The notes under the pieces were generated by a model that saw nothing but the letters and a program-made list of their open reading frames with translations, searched no databases and was not told where the DNA came from. Shown here one piece after another: positions 19,330 to 28,612 of a DNA stretch of 64,000 bases; the stretch's first letter is position 1; each line of letters starts with the position of its first letter. The stretch spans positions 1-64,000 of the forward strand of contig NZ_LQXA01000023.1 in assembly GCF_001618005.1 (NCBI RefSeq). Reading direction: 5' to 3'. Origin of the DNA: Clavibacter tessellarius (GTDB lineage: Bacteria; Actinomycetota; Actinomycetes; Actinomycetales; Microbacteriaceae). Position numbers and translations under genes: made by a program.

Positions 19330-19792
19330 CGCGTTCCGGCTCGTCTGCGGTCGTTCCGAGCCGGAGGACATGTCGGGGGATCGAGCAGCGGACGCACGGA
19401 TCCCGTGAGTCGCGTCGACGCGCACGTATCGGAGGCAGCAGGGAGCGTCGGGCGTCCGCCCTGAGTGCGGATGAGATCCGCGTGCGATGGGCGGAGAGCT
19501 CAGCTGCTCCAGGCGTTCCGCCGTCCGGCGGACGGCGACCTCCTCCGGCCGGCATGGGGCCGATCGTGCGTGGCGCGCGGCCCGAGGTCCCGTACGGAGG
19601 CGGACGTCGTCCCCGAGCATCGCAGTCCAGCCCGCCGGGCCCGCATCCGCCAGTGGCCACGCCGCGAGGTGATGACCTTCGAGCCCGTGAAAGCTGACCT
19701 GGCGGGGATCCTCCACCTCGGGGAGTCGGGGGATAGCCGACGGGAGCCGCGGCGCGTGGCGACCGGACGCGAGCTCCCGGCACGGGCCGCCG
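19330..19792. other. Gene-free stretch of about 460 bases
   Basis: Between the terminator after the GNAT gene and the end of the minus-strand methyltransferase gene I see no coding region with recognisable protein character. Short open frames occur in several frames, as expected at this GC content, but none has an RBS and plausible composition together. No tRNA, repeat array or clear promoter was recognised. Confidence 0.5.
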
Positions 19793-20665
19793 TCAGGCCG
19801 GGCCCTGGATGTCGCACCGTCGCATCAGATGGATCGTCACGTCGAGGGTGACGGGGGACGAGCCGGCCTCTAGAAGGGGCGGGGATCCGTCGCGCGGATC
19901 GCGGTGGTGCGCTGACGGCCCCATCCCGAGGAGGCGATCGACGTCGTCGGCGCCCAGCACGAGGTCGTGGCGGATGAGGGTCTCGGACAGGGGTTCGAAG
20001 AGCGGCGCGGCCGAGGCCAGTATCCGCTCGCGCTTGTCGGCCTGGATCCCGACCGCGCGGCCGGCCTCGCGCAGCTGACGGAGGTGCTCGGGTCCCGGCG
20101 CGACGATCAGGAGGAGGCCGTCGGGCACCAGGACCCGGTGGAAGTCGCGCATGTTCCGAGGGGCGAACACGTCGAGCAGGAGATCCGCGACACCGTCCCG
20201 GACGGGTAGACCCGCCCAGGTGTCGGCGACGAGCCCGTCGACGTCGTGCCGACCGCGCACTGCCGCACGCACGGCGTCGACCGACAGGTCCGCCGCGAGA
20301 CCGTGCGCTGACGGCACGCGGTCGAGGAGGGTGCGCAGGTAGTGGCCCGTCCCGCACCCGGCGTCGAGGATCCGTCGGGGACCGCTCTCGCGCCGCGCCG
20401 CGTCGCGGCCGAGGTCGAGTGCGTCCGCGATCCCGTCGGAGATGGGGGAGTAGTGCCCGCCCTCGAGGAAGCGGTCGCGCGCGGACAGCATGTCGGCGGT
20501 GTCACCGGTGACGCGCGTTCCGGCCGGCAGGAGGGAGGCGTAGCCGCGCTTGTTCGCATCGAAGGCGTGCCCGTTCGCGCAGCGGAGGGCCAGGGGAGGC
20601 ACGGCCGTCAGGTCCTCGCGGCACATCGGGCAGCGGAGCCAGGCAGCGAGACGATCGAGATCCAC
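19793..20665 (-). CDS. RlmA-type 23S rRNA guanine N1-methyltransferase
   Basis: This SAM-dependent methyltransferase of 290 residues resembles RlmA(I)/RlmA(II), which methylate G745 or G748 in 23S rRNA; RlmA(II) relatives can confer tylosin resistance. The N-terminal zinc-binding motif is present (LRCPMCREDL, then LRCANGHAFDANKRGY). SAM motif I is ILDAGCGTGHYLR, and VFAPRNMRDFHRVLVPDG corresponds to motif IV and following. The GTG at 20665 has GAGGAG 5 bases upstream; the open frame continues further but without homology. The exact guanine target cannot be read from sequence. Confidence 0.85.
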   Translation of the reverse strand: MDLDRLAAWLRCPMCREDLTAVPPLALRCANGHAFDANKRGYASLLPAGTRVTGDTADMLSARDRFLEGGHYSPISDGIADALDLGRDAARRESGPRRILDAGCGTGHYLRTLLDRVPSAHGLAADLSVDAVRAAVRGRHDVDGLVADTWAGLPVRDGVADLLLDVFAPRNMRDFHRVLVPDGLLLIVAPGPEHLRQLREAGRAVGIQADKRERILASAAPLFEPLSETLIRHDLVLGADDVDRLLGMGPSAHHRDPRDGSPPLLEAGSSPVTLDVTIHLMRRCDIQGPA

Positions 20666-20737
20666 GGGCGCTCCTCGAGGCGGACGGCTGTGACGCGTGA
20701 CAGGGGTCGTGCGTCGGGCGATGGGGCCGTGGACGCA

Positions 20738-20774
20738 CGAGAGCCGATCCGGCGTGATGCCGGACCGGCTCTCG
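20738..20774. terminator. Hairpin downstream of qcrB
   Basis: A 16-bp stem with one mismatch (20738-20753 with 20759-20774, loop GTGAT) lies between the end of the minus-strand qcrB and the RlmA-type gene. It probably ends the ctaE-qcrCAB transcript. Confidence 0.75.
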
Positions 20775-20806
20775 GTCGTGCCCGGGATCAATCCGAGCGG
20801 GTGCTG

Positions 20807-22441
20807 CTAGTGGTGGTCGCCGTGGCTGCGCTCGACGTCCTTGGTGGTGACCGGGGAGATGCGGTCCTCGAAGAACCACTTCGACAGCGCCGCGCGGGCC
20901 CGCTGGTTGACCGTGATGCGTCCACGGCTGTCCGGGCGGATCATGAGCGGCTTGTAGTCGTCGAAGCTCACCAGGCGCCAGCGCTCGTACTCGTCGAGCT
21001 GCTCGTGCACCTCGATGAATTCCCCGCCGGGGAGCTTCACGATGCGGCCCGACTCGACCCCATGGAGGGCGATCTCGCGGTCCTTCTTCATGAGCGCCAG
21101 GCAGATGCGCTTCGTGACCTGGTAGGCGATGACCGGTCCGAGGATCAGGAGCGCCTGCAGGGTGTGGATGACACCCTCCATCGACACCTTGAAGTGCGTG
21201 GCGATGAGGTCGGAGCTCGCGGCAGACCAGAGGACCGCGTAGAACGTGACGCCGGCGGCGCCGATCGCGGTGCGCGTCGGGGCGTTGCGCGGACGGTCGA
21301 GGATGTGGTGCTCGCGCTTGTCGCCCGTGATCCACGCCTCGATGAAGGGGTAGAGCGCGACGAGCACGATGAACAGGCCCAGGACCGTGATGGGCAGGAT
21401 GATGTTGAACGAGAACGTGTGGTCGAACAGCACGAACTCGAGTCCCGGCGGGACGAGGCGCAGGGCGCCGTCCGCGAAGCCGATGTACCAGTCGGGCTGC
21501 GTTCCCGCGGACACCGGTGACGGGTCGTAGGGCCCGTAGTTCCAGATCGGGTTGATGGTGAAGAACGACGCCATGACCACGATCACGCCGAAGACGACGA
21601 AGAAGAAGCCGCCGGCCTTGGCCGCGAAGGTCGGGAGGACCGGCACACCGACCACGTTCTCGTTCGTGCGGCCGGGACCGGCGAACTGGGTGTGCTTGTG
21701 CACGACCACGAACAGGAGGTGGAGCGCGAGGAACGCGACGAGGATCGCGGGCAGCAGCAGGATGTGCAGCGTGTACAGCCTCGGGATGATGTGCGTGCCC
21801 GGGAACTCGCCGCCGAAGAGGAGGAACGAGATCCACGTGCCGATCACCGGGATGCCCTTGACCATGCCGTCGATGATCCGCAGGCCGTTGCCGGAGAGCA
21901 GGTCGTCGGGGAGCGAGTAGCCCGTGAAGCCCTCGGCCATCGCCAGGATGAACAGGACGAAGCCGATGAACCAGTTGAGCTCGCGCGGCTTGCGGAACGC
22001 ACCGGTGAAGTAGATGCGCAGCATGTGCAGGCCGATGGAGGCGACGAAGAGCAGCGCCGCCCAGTGGTGGATCTGCCGCATGAGCAGGCCGCCGCGGATG
22101 TCGAACGAGATGTCGAGCGACGACGACATGGCGACGGACATCTCGACGCCCTTGAGGGGCGCGTAGGAGCCGGCGTAGTGCGTCTCCGCCATGGAGGGGT
22201 TGAAGAAGAACGTCAGCCACGTGCCCGTGAGCAGGATGACGACGAAGCTGTACAGCGCCACCTCGCCGAGCATGAAGGACCAGTGGTCCGGGAAGATCTT
22301 GCGCCCGAACTCCTTGACGGCGACGCTGACGCTGGTGCGCTCGTCGAGGTAGGTGGCGGCGGCGGCGGTGAGGCCGCCCCCGCTCGTGGCGGCGGGCGCG
22401 GCGGCACCCGTCGTGGTCGGATCAGCTGTTGTAGTCACCAC
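20807..22441 (-). CDS. qcrB: Cytochrome bc1 complex cytochrome b subunit
   Basis: QcrB is the quinol-oxidising cytochrome b of the actinobacterial bcc complex. The 544-residue protein has an N-terminal cytoplasmic segment, then FPDHWSFMLGEVALYSF and eight or more membrane helices. Haem-ligand regions are LMRQIHHWAALLFVASIGLHMLR and GTHIIPRLYTLHILLLPAILV. The Qo-site motif appears as the actinobacterial variant near NPIWNYGPYDP. A long hydrophilic C-terminal tail follows (LPGGEFIEVHEQLDEYERW). Its start overlaps the qcrA end by 20 bases, so the two are translationally coupled. Confidence 0.96.
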   Translation of the reverse strand: MVTTTADPTTTGAAAPAATSGGGLTAAAATYLDERTSVSVAVKEFGRKIFPDHWSFMLGEVALYSFVVILLTGTWLTFFFNPSMAETHYAGSYAPLKGVEMSVAMSSSLDISFDIRGGLLMRQIHHWAALLFVASIGLHMLRIYFTGAFRKPRELNWFIGFVLFILAMAEGFTGYSLPDDLLSGNGLRIIDGMVKGIPVIGTWISFLLFGGEFPGTHIIPRLYTLHILLLPAILVAFLALHLLFVVVHKHTQFAGPGRTNENVVGVPVLPTFAAKAGGFFFVVFGVIVVMASFFTINPIWNYGPYDPSPVSAGTQPDWYIGFADGALRLVPPGLEFVLFDHTFSFNIILPITVLGLFIVLVALYPFIEAWITGDKREHHILDRPRNAPTRTAIGAAGVTFYAVLWSAASSDLIATHFKVSMEGVIHTLQALLILGPVIAYQVTKRICLALMKKDREIALHGVESGRIVKLPGGEFIEVHEQLDEYERWRLVSFDDYKPLMIRPDSRGRITVNQRARAALSKWFFEDRISPVTTKDVERSHGDHH

Positions 22442-23531
22442 GACGCTCCCAGAAACTCGCCCCTACGGGCTCGGTGAAATCACTCTGTGCAATGAGGTAG
22501 CCCTCGTCGTTGACGGCGATGGGCAGTTGCGGCAGGGGCCGCTTGGCAGGTCCGAAGATGACCTCGCAGTGGTTGGTCACGTCGAACTGGGACTGGTGGC
22601 AGGGGCAGAGCAGATGGTGGGTCTGCTGCTCGTAGAGCGCCACCGGGCATCCCACGTGCGTGCAGACCTTGGAGTAGGCGACGATGCCGTCGTACGACCA
22701 GCCCTTGCGCTCCGGCAGCTCGACCAGGTCTTCGGGACGCAGGCGCATGAGCAGCACCGCGGCCTTGGCCTTCTCCTCGAGCTTGCCCTCCTCCAGGTCC
22801 ATGAGGGACGCGGGGATGACGTGGAACGCGGAGCCGATGGTGACGTCGGACGCCTTGATGGGCGTGCCGGACGGATCGCGCGTGAGGACCTCGCCGGCCT
22901 TCCACATCGTGTGGCTGAGGGCGGAGGCGGGCTCCTCGGCGCTGCCCGGGTAGAGGTCGCGGAACAGCACGACCGCGGGGAGCGGGAAGGCCACGAGGGC
23001 GCCGATGAGGCTGTTGCGGATGAGCGAGCGGCGACCGAAGCCGGACTCCTCGTTCGCCTGGGCGAAGATCTCGACGGCGCGCGCCTGCGTGGCGGGGGAG
23101 CCGCCCTGCGGGTGCCGCTCGTCGATCAGCTCGTGGTCGCTCATGAGCGCCTTCGACCAGTGGATCGCGCCGATGCCCAGGCTGAGCAGCGCCAGGGCGA
23201 TGCCGATGCCGAGGAACAGGTTGTTGAGCCGTACGCTGCCCGGGTCGTCCGCGTAGATCGGGAAGCCGAAGTATGCGCCGATGGCGAAGACGCTGCCGAC
23301 GATGGACAGGTAGAACCAGGTGTAGACGACGCGCTCGGCCGTCTGCGCCTTCTTCGGGTCCTTGTCGGTGACGCGGAGGCGGTGCTCCGGGAAGCCGGGG
23401 TTCTGGAACGCGTCGCGCGTGGCGACGGCGGTGCCGCCCGGGAGGACGACGTCACGGCCCGCGGACTCGAGCTCGCCGGCGTCGTAGCCCGCGGGGACGA
23501 CGCCCGACTCGTCCTTATCGTCGTGTGCCAT
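22422..23531 (-). CDS. qcrA: Rieske iron-sulfur subunit of cytochrome bc1
   Basis: QcrA carries the 2Fe-2S Rieske centre that accepts electrons from quinol at QcrB. The 369-residue protein has the actinobacterial form with three membrane helices, at about residues 65-90, 100-120 and 180-200. The Rieske motifs are CTHVGCPVAL and CPCHQSQFD, giving two Cys and two His ligands. The ATG at 23531 lies in the run ctaE-qcrC-qcrA-qcrB. The N-terminus is charged and cytoplasmic (MAHDDKDESGVVPAGYD). All key residues are present. Confidence 0.96.
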   Translation of the reverse strand: MAHDDKDESGVVPAGYDAGELESAGRDVVLPGGTAVATRDAFQNPGFPEHRLRVTDKDPKKAQTAERVVYTWFYLSIVGSVFAIGAYFGFPIYADDPGSVRLNNLFLGIGIALALLSLGIGAIHWSKALMSDHELIDERHPQGGSPATQARAVEIFAQANEESGFGRRSLIRNSLIGALVAFPLPAVVLFRDLYPGSAEEPASALSHTMWKAGEVLTRDPSGTPIKASDVTIGSAFHVIPASLMDLEEGKLEEKAKAAVLLMRLRPEDLVELPERKGWSYDGIVAYSKVCTHVGCPVALYEQQTHHLLCPCHQSQFDVTNHCEVIFGPAKRPLPQLPIAVNDEGYLIAQSDFTEPVGASFWERRGDYNS

Positions 23532-23576
23532 GTGCGTGCCTCTCGTGTGTTCTGGTGCGGTTCATCGATGCGGGCG

Positions 23577-24377
23577 TCAGTTGGACTTGGCGGTGAGCCA
23601 CACGGTCAGGGCGACGATGCCGCCGAGGCCGAAGATCCACATGAAGAGCCCCTCGGAGACCGGGCCGAGCCCGCCGAGGTCGGCGCCGCCGACGTTGCTG
23701 TTCTGCTCGATGTACTGGAGCGACGTGATGATGTCGCGCTTGTCCTCGGGGGAGATGTTCGTGTCGTTGAAGACCGGCATGTTCTGCGGGCCGGTGACCA
23801 TGGCCTCGTAGATGTGCACCGGGTCCACGCCCTTGAGGCTCGGGGCGAACTTCGCCTCGGTGAGGGCGCCTCCGGCCCCCGCCACGTTGTGGCACATGGC
23901 GCAGTTGATGCGGAAGAGCTCGGCGCCGTTCGCGGGGTCGCCCTGCCCGTCGAGGTACTGGCTCGCCGGGATCGCAGGTCCGGGGGCGAGCGACGCGACG
24001 TAGGCGGCGAGCTCCTTGACCTGGTCGTCCGTGAACTGCGTCGGCTTCTCCTCCGCCTGGACCGTGGTGGCCTGGAGGGGCATGCGACCCGTGCCGACCT
24101 GGAAGTCGACCGACGCGGCGCCGACGCCGATGAGGCTCGGGGCGACGCCCGTGCCCGTGGCGTCCATGCCGTGGCAGGTGGCGCAGTTCGAGCCGAAGAG
24201 CTTCTGGCCCTCGTCGATGGTCTGCGCGCTCTTGAGGTCGACCTGGGCCGAGGCGGTGCCCGTCTGGATCAGTGCGTAGGCCCCGCCCGTGAAGAGCAGG
24301 CCGATGGCGAGGAGGGCGACGGTGGTCAGGGGGCTGCGGCGGCCGGTGCGGCGGGCGCGTGCTGTCGTGGTGCTCAT
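23577..24377 (-). CDS. qcrC: Di-haem cytochrome c subunit of cytochrome bc1
   Basis: QcrC is the membrane-anchored di-haem cytochrome c that replaces cytochrome c1 plus soluble cytochrome c in actinobacteria. It passes electrons directly to CtaC in the supercomplex. The 266-residue protein has an N-terminal signal or anchor (LTTVALLAIGLLFTGGAYAL). Two CxxCH motifs are present (CATCH and CAMCH), each followed by a methionine-containing region. A C-terminal membrane helix lies near MWIFGLGGIVALTVWL. The ATG at 24377 is chosen because it directly precedes the anchor; the frame is open further upstream without homology. Confidence 0.96.
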   Translation of the reverse strand: MSTTTARARRTGRRSPLTTVALLAIGLLFTGGAYALIQTGTASAQVDLKSAQTIDEGQKLFGSNCATCHGMDATGTGVAPSLIGVGAASVDFQVGTGRMPLQATTVQAEEKPTQFTDDQVKELAAYVASLAPGPAIPASQYLDGQGDPANGAELFRINCAMCHNVAGAGGALTEAKFAPSLKGVDPVHIYEAMVTGPQNMPVFNDTNISPEDKRDIITSLQYIEQNSNVGGADLGGLGPVSEGLFMWIFGLGGIVALTVWLTAKSN

Positions 24378-24403
24378 GCTGTGGTTGTTGCTCCCGCTCG
24401 GTG

Positions 24404-25042
24404 CTATTTGAGGACGTAGATGACCAGGAAGAGCCCGATCCAGACCACGTCGACGAAGTGCCAGTAGTAGGACACGACGATGGCGCTCGTCGCCTCCCTG
24501 TGCCCCATCGACCGGACAGCGAAGATGCGCCCGATGACGAGGAGGAAGGCGATGAGACCGCCCGTGACGTGGAGGCCGTGGAAGCCCGTGGTCATGTAGA
24601 ACGCCGAGCCGTAGGCATTGCTGCTGAGCGTGATTCCCTCGGTGACGAGGGTGGCGTACTCGAAGATCTGGCCGACGACGAAGATGGCGCCGAGGGCGTA
24701 GGTGAGGAAGAACCACTCGACCGTGCCCCACTGGCTGGGCTTCCATCCGGTGGCCCGCGCCTGCAGGCGCTCCGCCGCGAAGACGCCGAACTGGCAGGTG
24801 AACGAGCTCGACACGAGGATGAGGGTGTTCACCAGCGAGAAGGGCACGTTGAGGCGGCCTGCCTCGAACTCCCAGAGGGCGCCGGACGTGGAGCGGAGGG
24901 TGAAGTAGATCGCGAAGAGGCCCGCGAAGAACATCACCTCGCTGCCGAGCCACACGATGGTGCCGACGGCGACCGTGTTCGGCCGGTTCACCACCGGCGC
25001 GGTGGATGCAGGGGAGATTGAGGTGGTCGTCACAGGTTCCAT
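24404..25042 (-). CDS. ctaE: Cytochrome c oxidase subunit III (aa3)
   Basis: CtaE stabilises the catalytic core of the aa3 oxidase. The 212-residue protein has five membrane helices and begins with [30 protein letters not shown], the typical actinobacterial start region. Conserved are [16 protein letters not shown] and the C-terminal [24 protein letters not shown] at 25042 is used; a GTG at 25063 in the same frame would add seven residues and cannot be excluded, as neither has a strong RBS. It is the first gene of the ctaE-qcrCAB run and is divergent from trpD. Confidence 0.95.
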   Translation of the reverse strand: MEPVTTTSISPASTAPVVNRPNTVAVGTIVWLGSEVMFFAGLFAIYFTLRSTSGALWEFEAGRLNVPFSLVNTLILVSSSFTCQFGVFAAERLQARATGWKPSQWGTVEWFFLTYALGAIFVVGQIFEYATLVTEGITLSSNAYGSAFYMTTGFHGLHVTGGLIAFLLVIGRIFAVRSMGHREATSAIVVSYYWHFVDVVWIGLFLVIYVLK

Positions 25043-25122
25043 TATGACCCAGGCCGACGACACCCGACGCCCACCCGGGCCGCCCGTGAGATCCGATCCA
25101 GCCTCTCGTTAGGCTGATCCGC

Positions 25123-26178
25123 ATGCCCTCCGCCCCCACATGGCCCGCGCTCATCACCGCCCTGATCGAGGGGGGCCACCTGTCCGTCGCGGAGTCGACG
25201 TGGGCGATGCGCCAGGTGATGCGGGGCGAGGCCACGCCCGCCCAGCTGGGGGGGCTGCTGGTGGCGCTCCGCGCGGCCGGCGAGACGGTCGATGAGATCG
25301 TCGGGTTCCGGGACGCGGTGCTCGAGGAGGCCCTGCCGCTCGACGCGGATCCGCGTGCCCTCGACATCGTGGGCACGGGAGGGGACCCTTACGGCGCGGT
25401 CCTCAACATCTCCTCGGTCGCCGCCGTGATCGCCGCCTCCGCGGGCGTCCCCGTCATCAAGCACGGCAACCGCGGGGCGAGCTCGGCCTCGGGCGCCTCC
25501 GACGTGCTGACGGCCCTCGGCGTCGACCTCACGATCACGCCCGAGCGCGTGGGGGAGGTGCTCCGCGAGACGGGCATCACCTACGCCCACGCGGCGCTCT
25601 TCCACCCCGGGTTCCGCCACGCCGCCGCGACGCGACGCGAGCTCGGCATCTCCACGCTCTTCAACGTGCTGGGGCCGCTCTGCAACCCGGCGCGGCCGGA
25701 GGCGTCCGCCGTCGGCGTGGCGGACCTGACCCGCGTGCCGCTCCTCGTCGGCGTGTTCCGCACCCGGGGGGCGACGGCGCTCGTGTTCCGGGGTGACGAC
25801 GGGATCGACAAGCTGACCACCACGGGCCACAGCCACATCTGGGAGGTCAGCCGCGGAGCCGTGGTCGAGCACGATCTCGACCCGCTCGAGCTCGGCATCC
25901 CGCGCGCGCCCATCGAGGCGCTCCTCGGTGAGGGGATAGAGGAGAACGCCGCCGTCATCCGACGGGTGCTCGCGGGGGAGCCGGGTCCGCAGCGCGACGT
26001 CGTGCTGCTCAACGCGGCGGTGGGGCTCGAGGCCTTCGACCTCATGGGCGATCCCACGCGCGTGCAGCAGCCCATGGCGCAGCGGCTCCGCGAGAAGCTC
26101 GTCGTCGCCGCCGACGCCGTGGACTCGGGCCTGGCGGCCGCCAAGCTCGGGGAGTGGGCGGCCGCGACCCGCGCCTGA
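25123..26178 (+). CDS. trpD: Anthranilate phosphoribosyltransferase
   Basis: TrpD transfers phosphoribosyl from PRPP to anthranilate in tryptophan synthesis. The 351-residue protein shows the PRPP-binding GTGGDPYGAVLNISSVAAVI motif (around residue 85) and KHGNRGASSASGASDVL. It also has the anthranilate-site HAALFHPGFRHAA region and FNVLGPLCNPARP. Length is normal. It stands apart from other trp genes, as in several actinobacteria where one trpD lies next to the cytochrome genes. Confidence 0.95.
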   Translation: MPSAPTWPALITALIEGGHLSVAESTWAMRQVMRGEATPAQLGGLLVALRAAGETVDEIVGFRDAVLEEALPLDADPRALDIVGTGGDPYGAVLNISSVAAVIAASAGVPVIKHGNRGASSASGASDVLTALGVDLTITPERVGEVLRETGITYAHAALFHPGFRHAAATRRELGISTLFNVLGPLCNPARPEASAVGVADLTRVPLLVGVFRTRGATALVFRGDDGIDKLTTTGHSHIWEVSRGAVVEHDLDPLELGIPRAPIEALLGEGIEENAAVIRRVLAGEPGPQRDVVLLNAAVGLEAFDLMGDPTRVQQPMAQRLREKLVVAADAVDSGLAAAKLGEWAAATRA

Positions 26179-26224
26179 TCCGCCCGCGACCGGCGATGTC
26201 GCGGGCACGGCGGATGATGGTCGC

Positions 26225-26971
26225 ATGTGCGGGAGATTCGTGGTGGCGCGGGCGACGGGCGACCTCGTCGGGGACTGGGCGGTCGACGACGTGGAAGGCG
26301 ACGACCCGCCGGCGTCGTGGAACGTGGCGCCGACCACGGAGGTGCGTCTGATCGCCGATCGCCGGCCGCGCGCGGACGCCGACGGCGGCACCCGCCGCGT
26401 GCTCGCCAGCGCGAGGTGGGGGATCGTGCCCCCGTGGGCCCGGTCGCCGCAGGGCCCGCCGCTCATCAACGCCCGGGTCGAGACCGTGACGGAGAAGCCC
26501 GCCTTCCGGAAGGCCGTGCTCGCACGGCGCGCGATCGTGCCGGCCGACGGGTACTACGAGTGGCAGGCGACCGCCGAGGGGAAGCTGCCGGTGTACCTGC
26601 ATGCCGAGGACGAGGGTCCCCTCGCCTTCGCCGCCGTGTACGAGCACTGGCGCGACCCCGCGGTGGCCGACGGGCAGCCCGGCGCGTGGCTGCGGAGCCT
26701 CGCGATCCTCACGTCCGCCGCGAGCGACGCGCTCGGGCGCATCCACGACCGCACGCCGGTGATCGTCCCGCGCGACCGGCTGGACGACTGGCTCGACGTC
26801 GGGACGGCGGCGGTCGACGACGTGCGGCACCTGCTCGCGTCGCTGCCCGAGCCGCGCCTCGTGCCGCGCCGGGTCTCCACCCGGGTCAACAGCGTCCGGA
26901 ACGACGGGCGGGACCTGATCGCGCCGGTGGACGACGTCCCCGCGGGCGGCGGGCAGCCGTCGCTCCTCTGA
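26225..26971 (+). CDS. SRAP/HMCES family abasic-site processing protein
   Basis: This SOS response-associated peptidase (YedK/HMCES) forms a covalent thiazolidine crosslink with abasic sites in single-stranded DNA. The 248-residue protein begins MCGRFVV, so Cys2 becomes the N-terminal crosslinking residue after Met removal. Asn in PASWNVAPT, Glu in VPADGYYEWQ, and His in RIHDRTPVIVP complete the conserved active site. RARWGIVPPWA-type sequence (here SARWGIVPPWA) and INARVET are also typical. No LexA box was identified upstream. Confidence 0.93.
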   Translation: MCGRFVVARATGDLVGDWAVDDVEGDDPPASWNVAPTTEVRLIADRRPRADADGGTRRVLASARWGIVPPWARSPQGPPLINARVETVTEKPAFRKAVLARRAIVPADGYYEWQATAEGKLPVYLHAEDEGPLAFAAVYEHWRDPAVADGQPGAWLRSLAILTSAASDALGRIHDRTPVIVPRDRLDDWLDVGTAAVDDVRHLLASLPEPRLVPRRVSTRVNSVRNDGRDLIAPVDDVPAGGGQPSLL

Positions 26972-27014
26972 GCGCGCGGGCGGCCGATGCCCGTCGCCGG
27001 TGCCCGGGGGACGC

Positions 27015-27050
27015 CGCACGCCCCGTCACCGAGGGGCGACGGGGCGTGCG
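27015..27050. terminator. Bidirectional hairpin between SRAP gene and glpK
   Basis: A perfect 13-bp stem (27015-27027 with 27038-27050) around a 10-base loop lies between the plus-strand SRAP gene and the minus-strand glpK, which converge here. It could serve both transcripts. Confidence 0.75.
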
Positions 27051-27067
27051 GATCGTGCGGGTGCGGC

Positions 27068-28585
27068 CTACTGCACGTCGTCGTCGACCCAGTCGAAGGT
27101 CTTCGTGACGGCCTTCTTCCAGAGGCGCAGCTGACGCTCGCGCTCGGCGTCGTCCATGTCGGGCGTCCAGCGGCTGTCCTCCTGCCAGTTGCTGCGCAGG
27201 TCGTCGAGGTCCTTCCAGAACCCGACCGCGAGGCCGGCCGCGTACGCGGCGCCGAGCGCGGTGGTCTCCGCGACGACGGGGCGGACGACGGGCACGCCGA
27301 GGATGTCGGCCTGGAACTGCATGAGCAGGTTGTTGGCGATCATGCCGCCGTCGACCTTGAGCTCGGTGAGGTCGACGCCCGAGTCGGCGTTGACCGCATC
27401 CAGCACCTCGCGCGTCTGGAACGCCGTGGCCTCCAGCGCGGCCCGGGCGATGTGGCCCTTGTTCACGTAGCGCGTGAGGCCGACGAGCGCGCCCCGCGCG
27501 TCCGAGCGCCAGTACGGCGCGAACAGGCCCGAGAACGCGGGCACGAAGTACACCCCGCCGTTGTCCTCGACCGTGGCGGCGAGGGTCTCGATCTCCGCGG
27601 CGCTCGACACGAGGCCGAGGTTGTCGCGCATCCACTGCACGAGCGAGCCCGTGACCGCGATGGATCCCTCCAGCGCGTAGTGCGGCTCCGCGTCGCCCAG
27701 CTTGTAGCCGAGCGTCGTGAGGAGGCCGTTCTGCGAGTGGATGATGTCGGTGCCGGTGTTGAAGATCAGGAAGTTGCCGGTGCCGTACGTGTTCTTCGAC
27801 TCGCCCTGGTCGAACGCGGCCTGGCCGAACGTGGCCGCCTGCTGGTCGCCGAGGATGCCCGCGATGGGCACCTCGCGGAGGAGGCTCGAGGACTCGACCT
27901 GGCCGTAGACCTCGGAGGAGCTCTTGATCTCGGGGAGCATCGAGCGCGGCACGTCGAAGGCCTCCAGGATCCCGTCGTCCCACTGCAGGGTCTCGAGGTC
28001 CATGAAGAGCGTGCGGGAGGCGTTGGTCACGTCGGTGACGTGGACGCCGCCGTCGGTGCCGCCCGTGAGGTTCCAGAGGACCCAGGTGTCGGTCGTGCCG
28101 AACATCAGCTCGCCGGCATCGGCCTTCGCGCGCGCGCCCTCGACGTTCTCCAGGATCCAGACGATCTTGGTGCCGGAGAAGTAGGTGGCGAGCGGCAGCC
28201 CGACGGTGGGCTTGAAGCGCTCGACGCCGCCGTCGGCCGCGAGCCGGTCGACGATCTTCTGCGTGCGGGTGTCCTGCCAGACGATGGCGTTGTAGACGGG
28301 CTTGCCCGTGGTGCGGTCCCACACGACGGCGGTCTCGCGCTGGTTGGTGATGCCCACGGCCTCGACGTCGTGGCGGGTGATGTCGGCCTTGGACAGCGCC
28401 TGGCCGATGACCTCGCGCGTGTTGCGCCAGATCTCCATCGGGTCGTGCTCGACCCAGCCGGCGCGGGGGAAGATCTGCTCGTGCTCGAGCTGGCCGGTGG
28501 ACACGATGGACCCGGCGTGGTCGAACACGATGGCGCGCGTGCTGGTGGTGCCCTGGTCGATGGCGACGATGTACTTCTCGCTCAT
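27068..28585 (-). CDS. glpK: Glycerol kinase
   Basis: GlpK phosphorylates glycerol to sn-glycerol-3-phosphate with ATP. The 505-residue protein has the FGGY-kinase start [17 protein letters not shown] and substrate-binding residues near [18 protein letters not shown]. The signature [19 protein letters not shown] is followed by the adenine-binding [15 protein letters not shown]. It lies 27 bases after glpF on the same strand, giving a glpF-glpK operon. The product feeds GlpD, encoded about 5 kb away. Confidence 0.97.
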   Translation of the reverse strand: MSEKYIVAIDQGTTSTRAIVFDHAGSIVSTGQLEHEQIFPRAGWVEHDPMEIWRNTREVIGQALSKADITRHDVEAVGITNQRETAVVWDRTTGKPVYNAIVWQDTRTQKIVDRLAADGGVERFKPTVGLPLATYFSGTKIVWILENVEGARAKADAGELMFGTTDTWVLWNLTGGTDGGVHVTDVTNASRTLFMDLETLQWDDGILEAFDVPRSMLPEIKSSSEVYGQVESSSLLREVPIAGILGDQQAATFGQAAFDQGESKNTYGTGNFLIFNTGTDIIHSQNGLLTTLGYKLGDAEPHYALEGSIAVTGSLVQWMRDNLGLVSSAAEIETLAATVEDNGGVYFVPAFSGLFAPYWRSDARGALVGLTRYVNKGHIARAALEATAFQTREVLDAVNADSGVDLTELKVDGGMIANNLLMQFQADILGVPVVRPVVAETTALGAAYAAGLAVGFWKDLDDLRSNWQEDSRWTPDMDDAERERQLRLWKKAVTKTFDWVDDDVQ

Positions 28586-28612
28586 GTGGTCTCTCCTGTG
28601 GGGTTCGGGGTT

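Noticed and set aside
19482-19697. Small plus-strand ORF in the 19.3-19.8 kb gap
   Set aside because: It is Pro/Arg-rich shadow-like sequence without an RBS or any recognisable motif, and overlaps several equal-length frames.
22353-24419. Plus-strand open frame of about 690 codons antisense to qcrA and qcrC
   Set aside because: The minus-strand cytochrome genes are unambiguous, and the antisense translation has no recognisable protein features.
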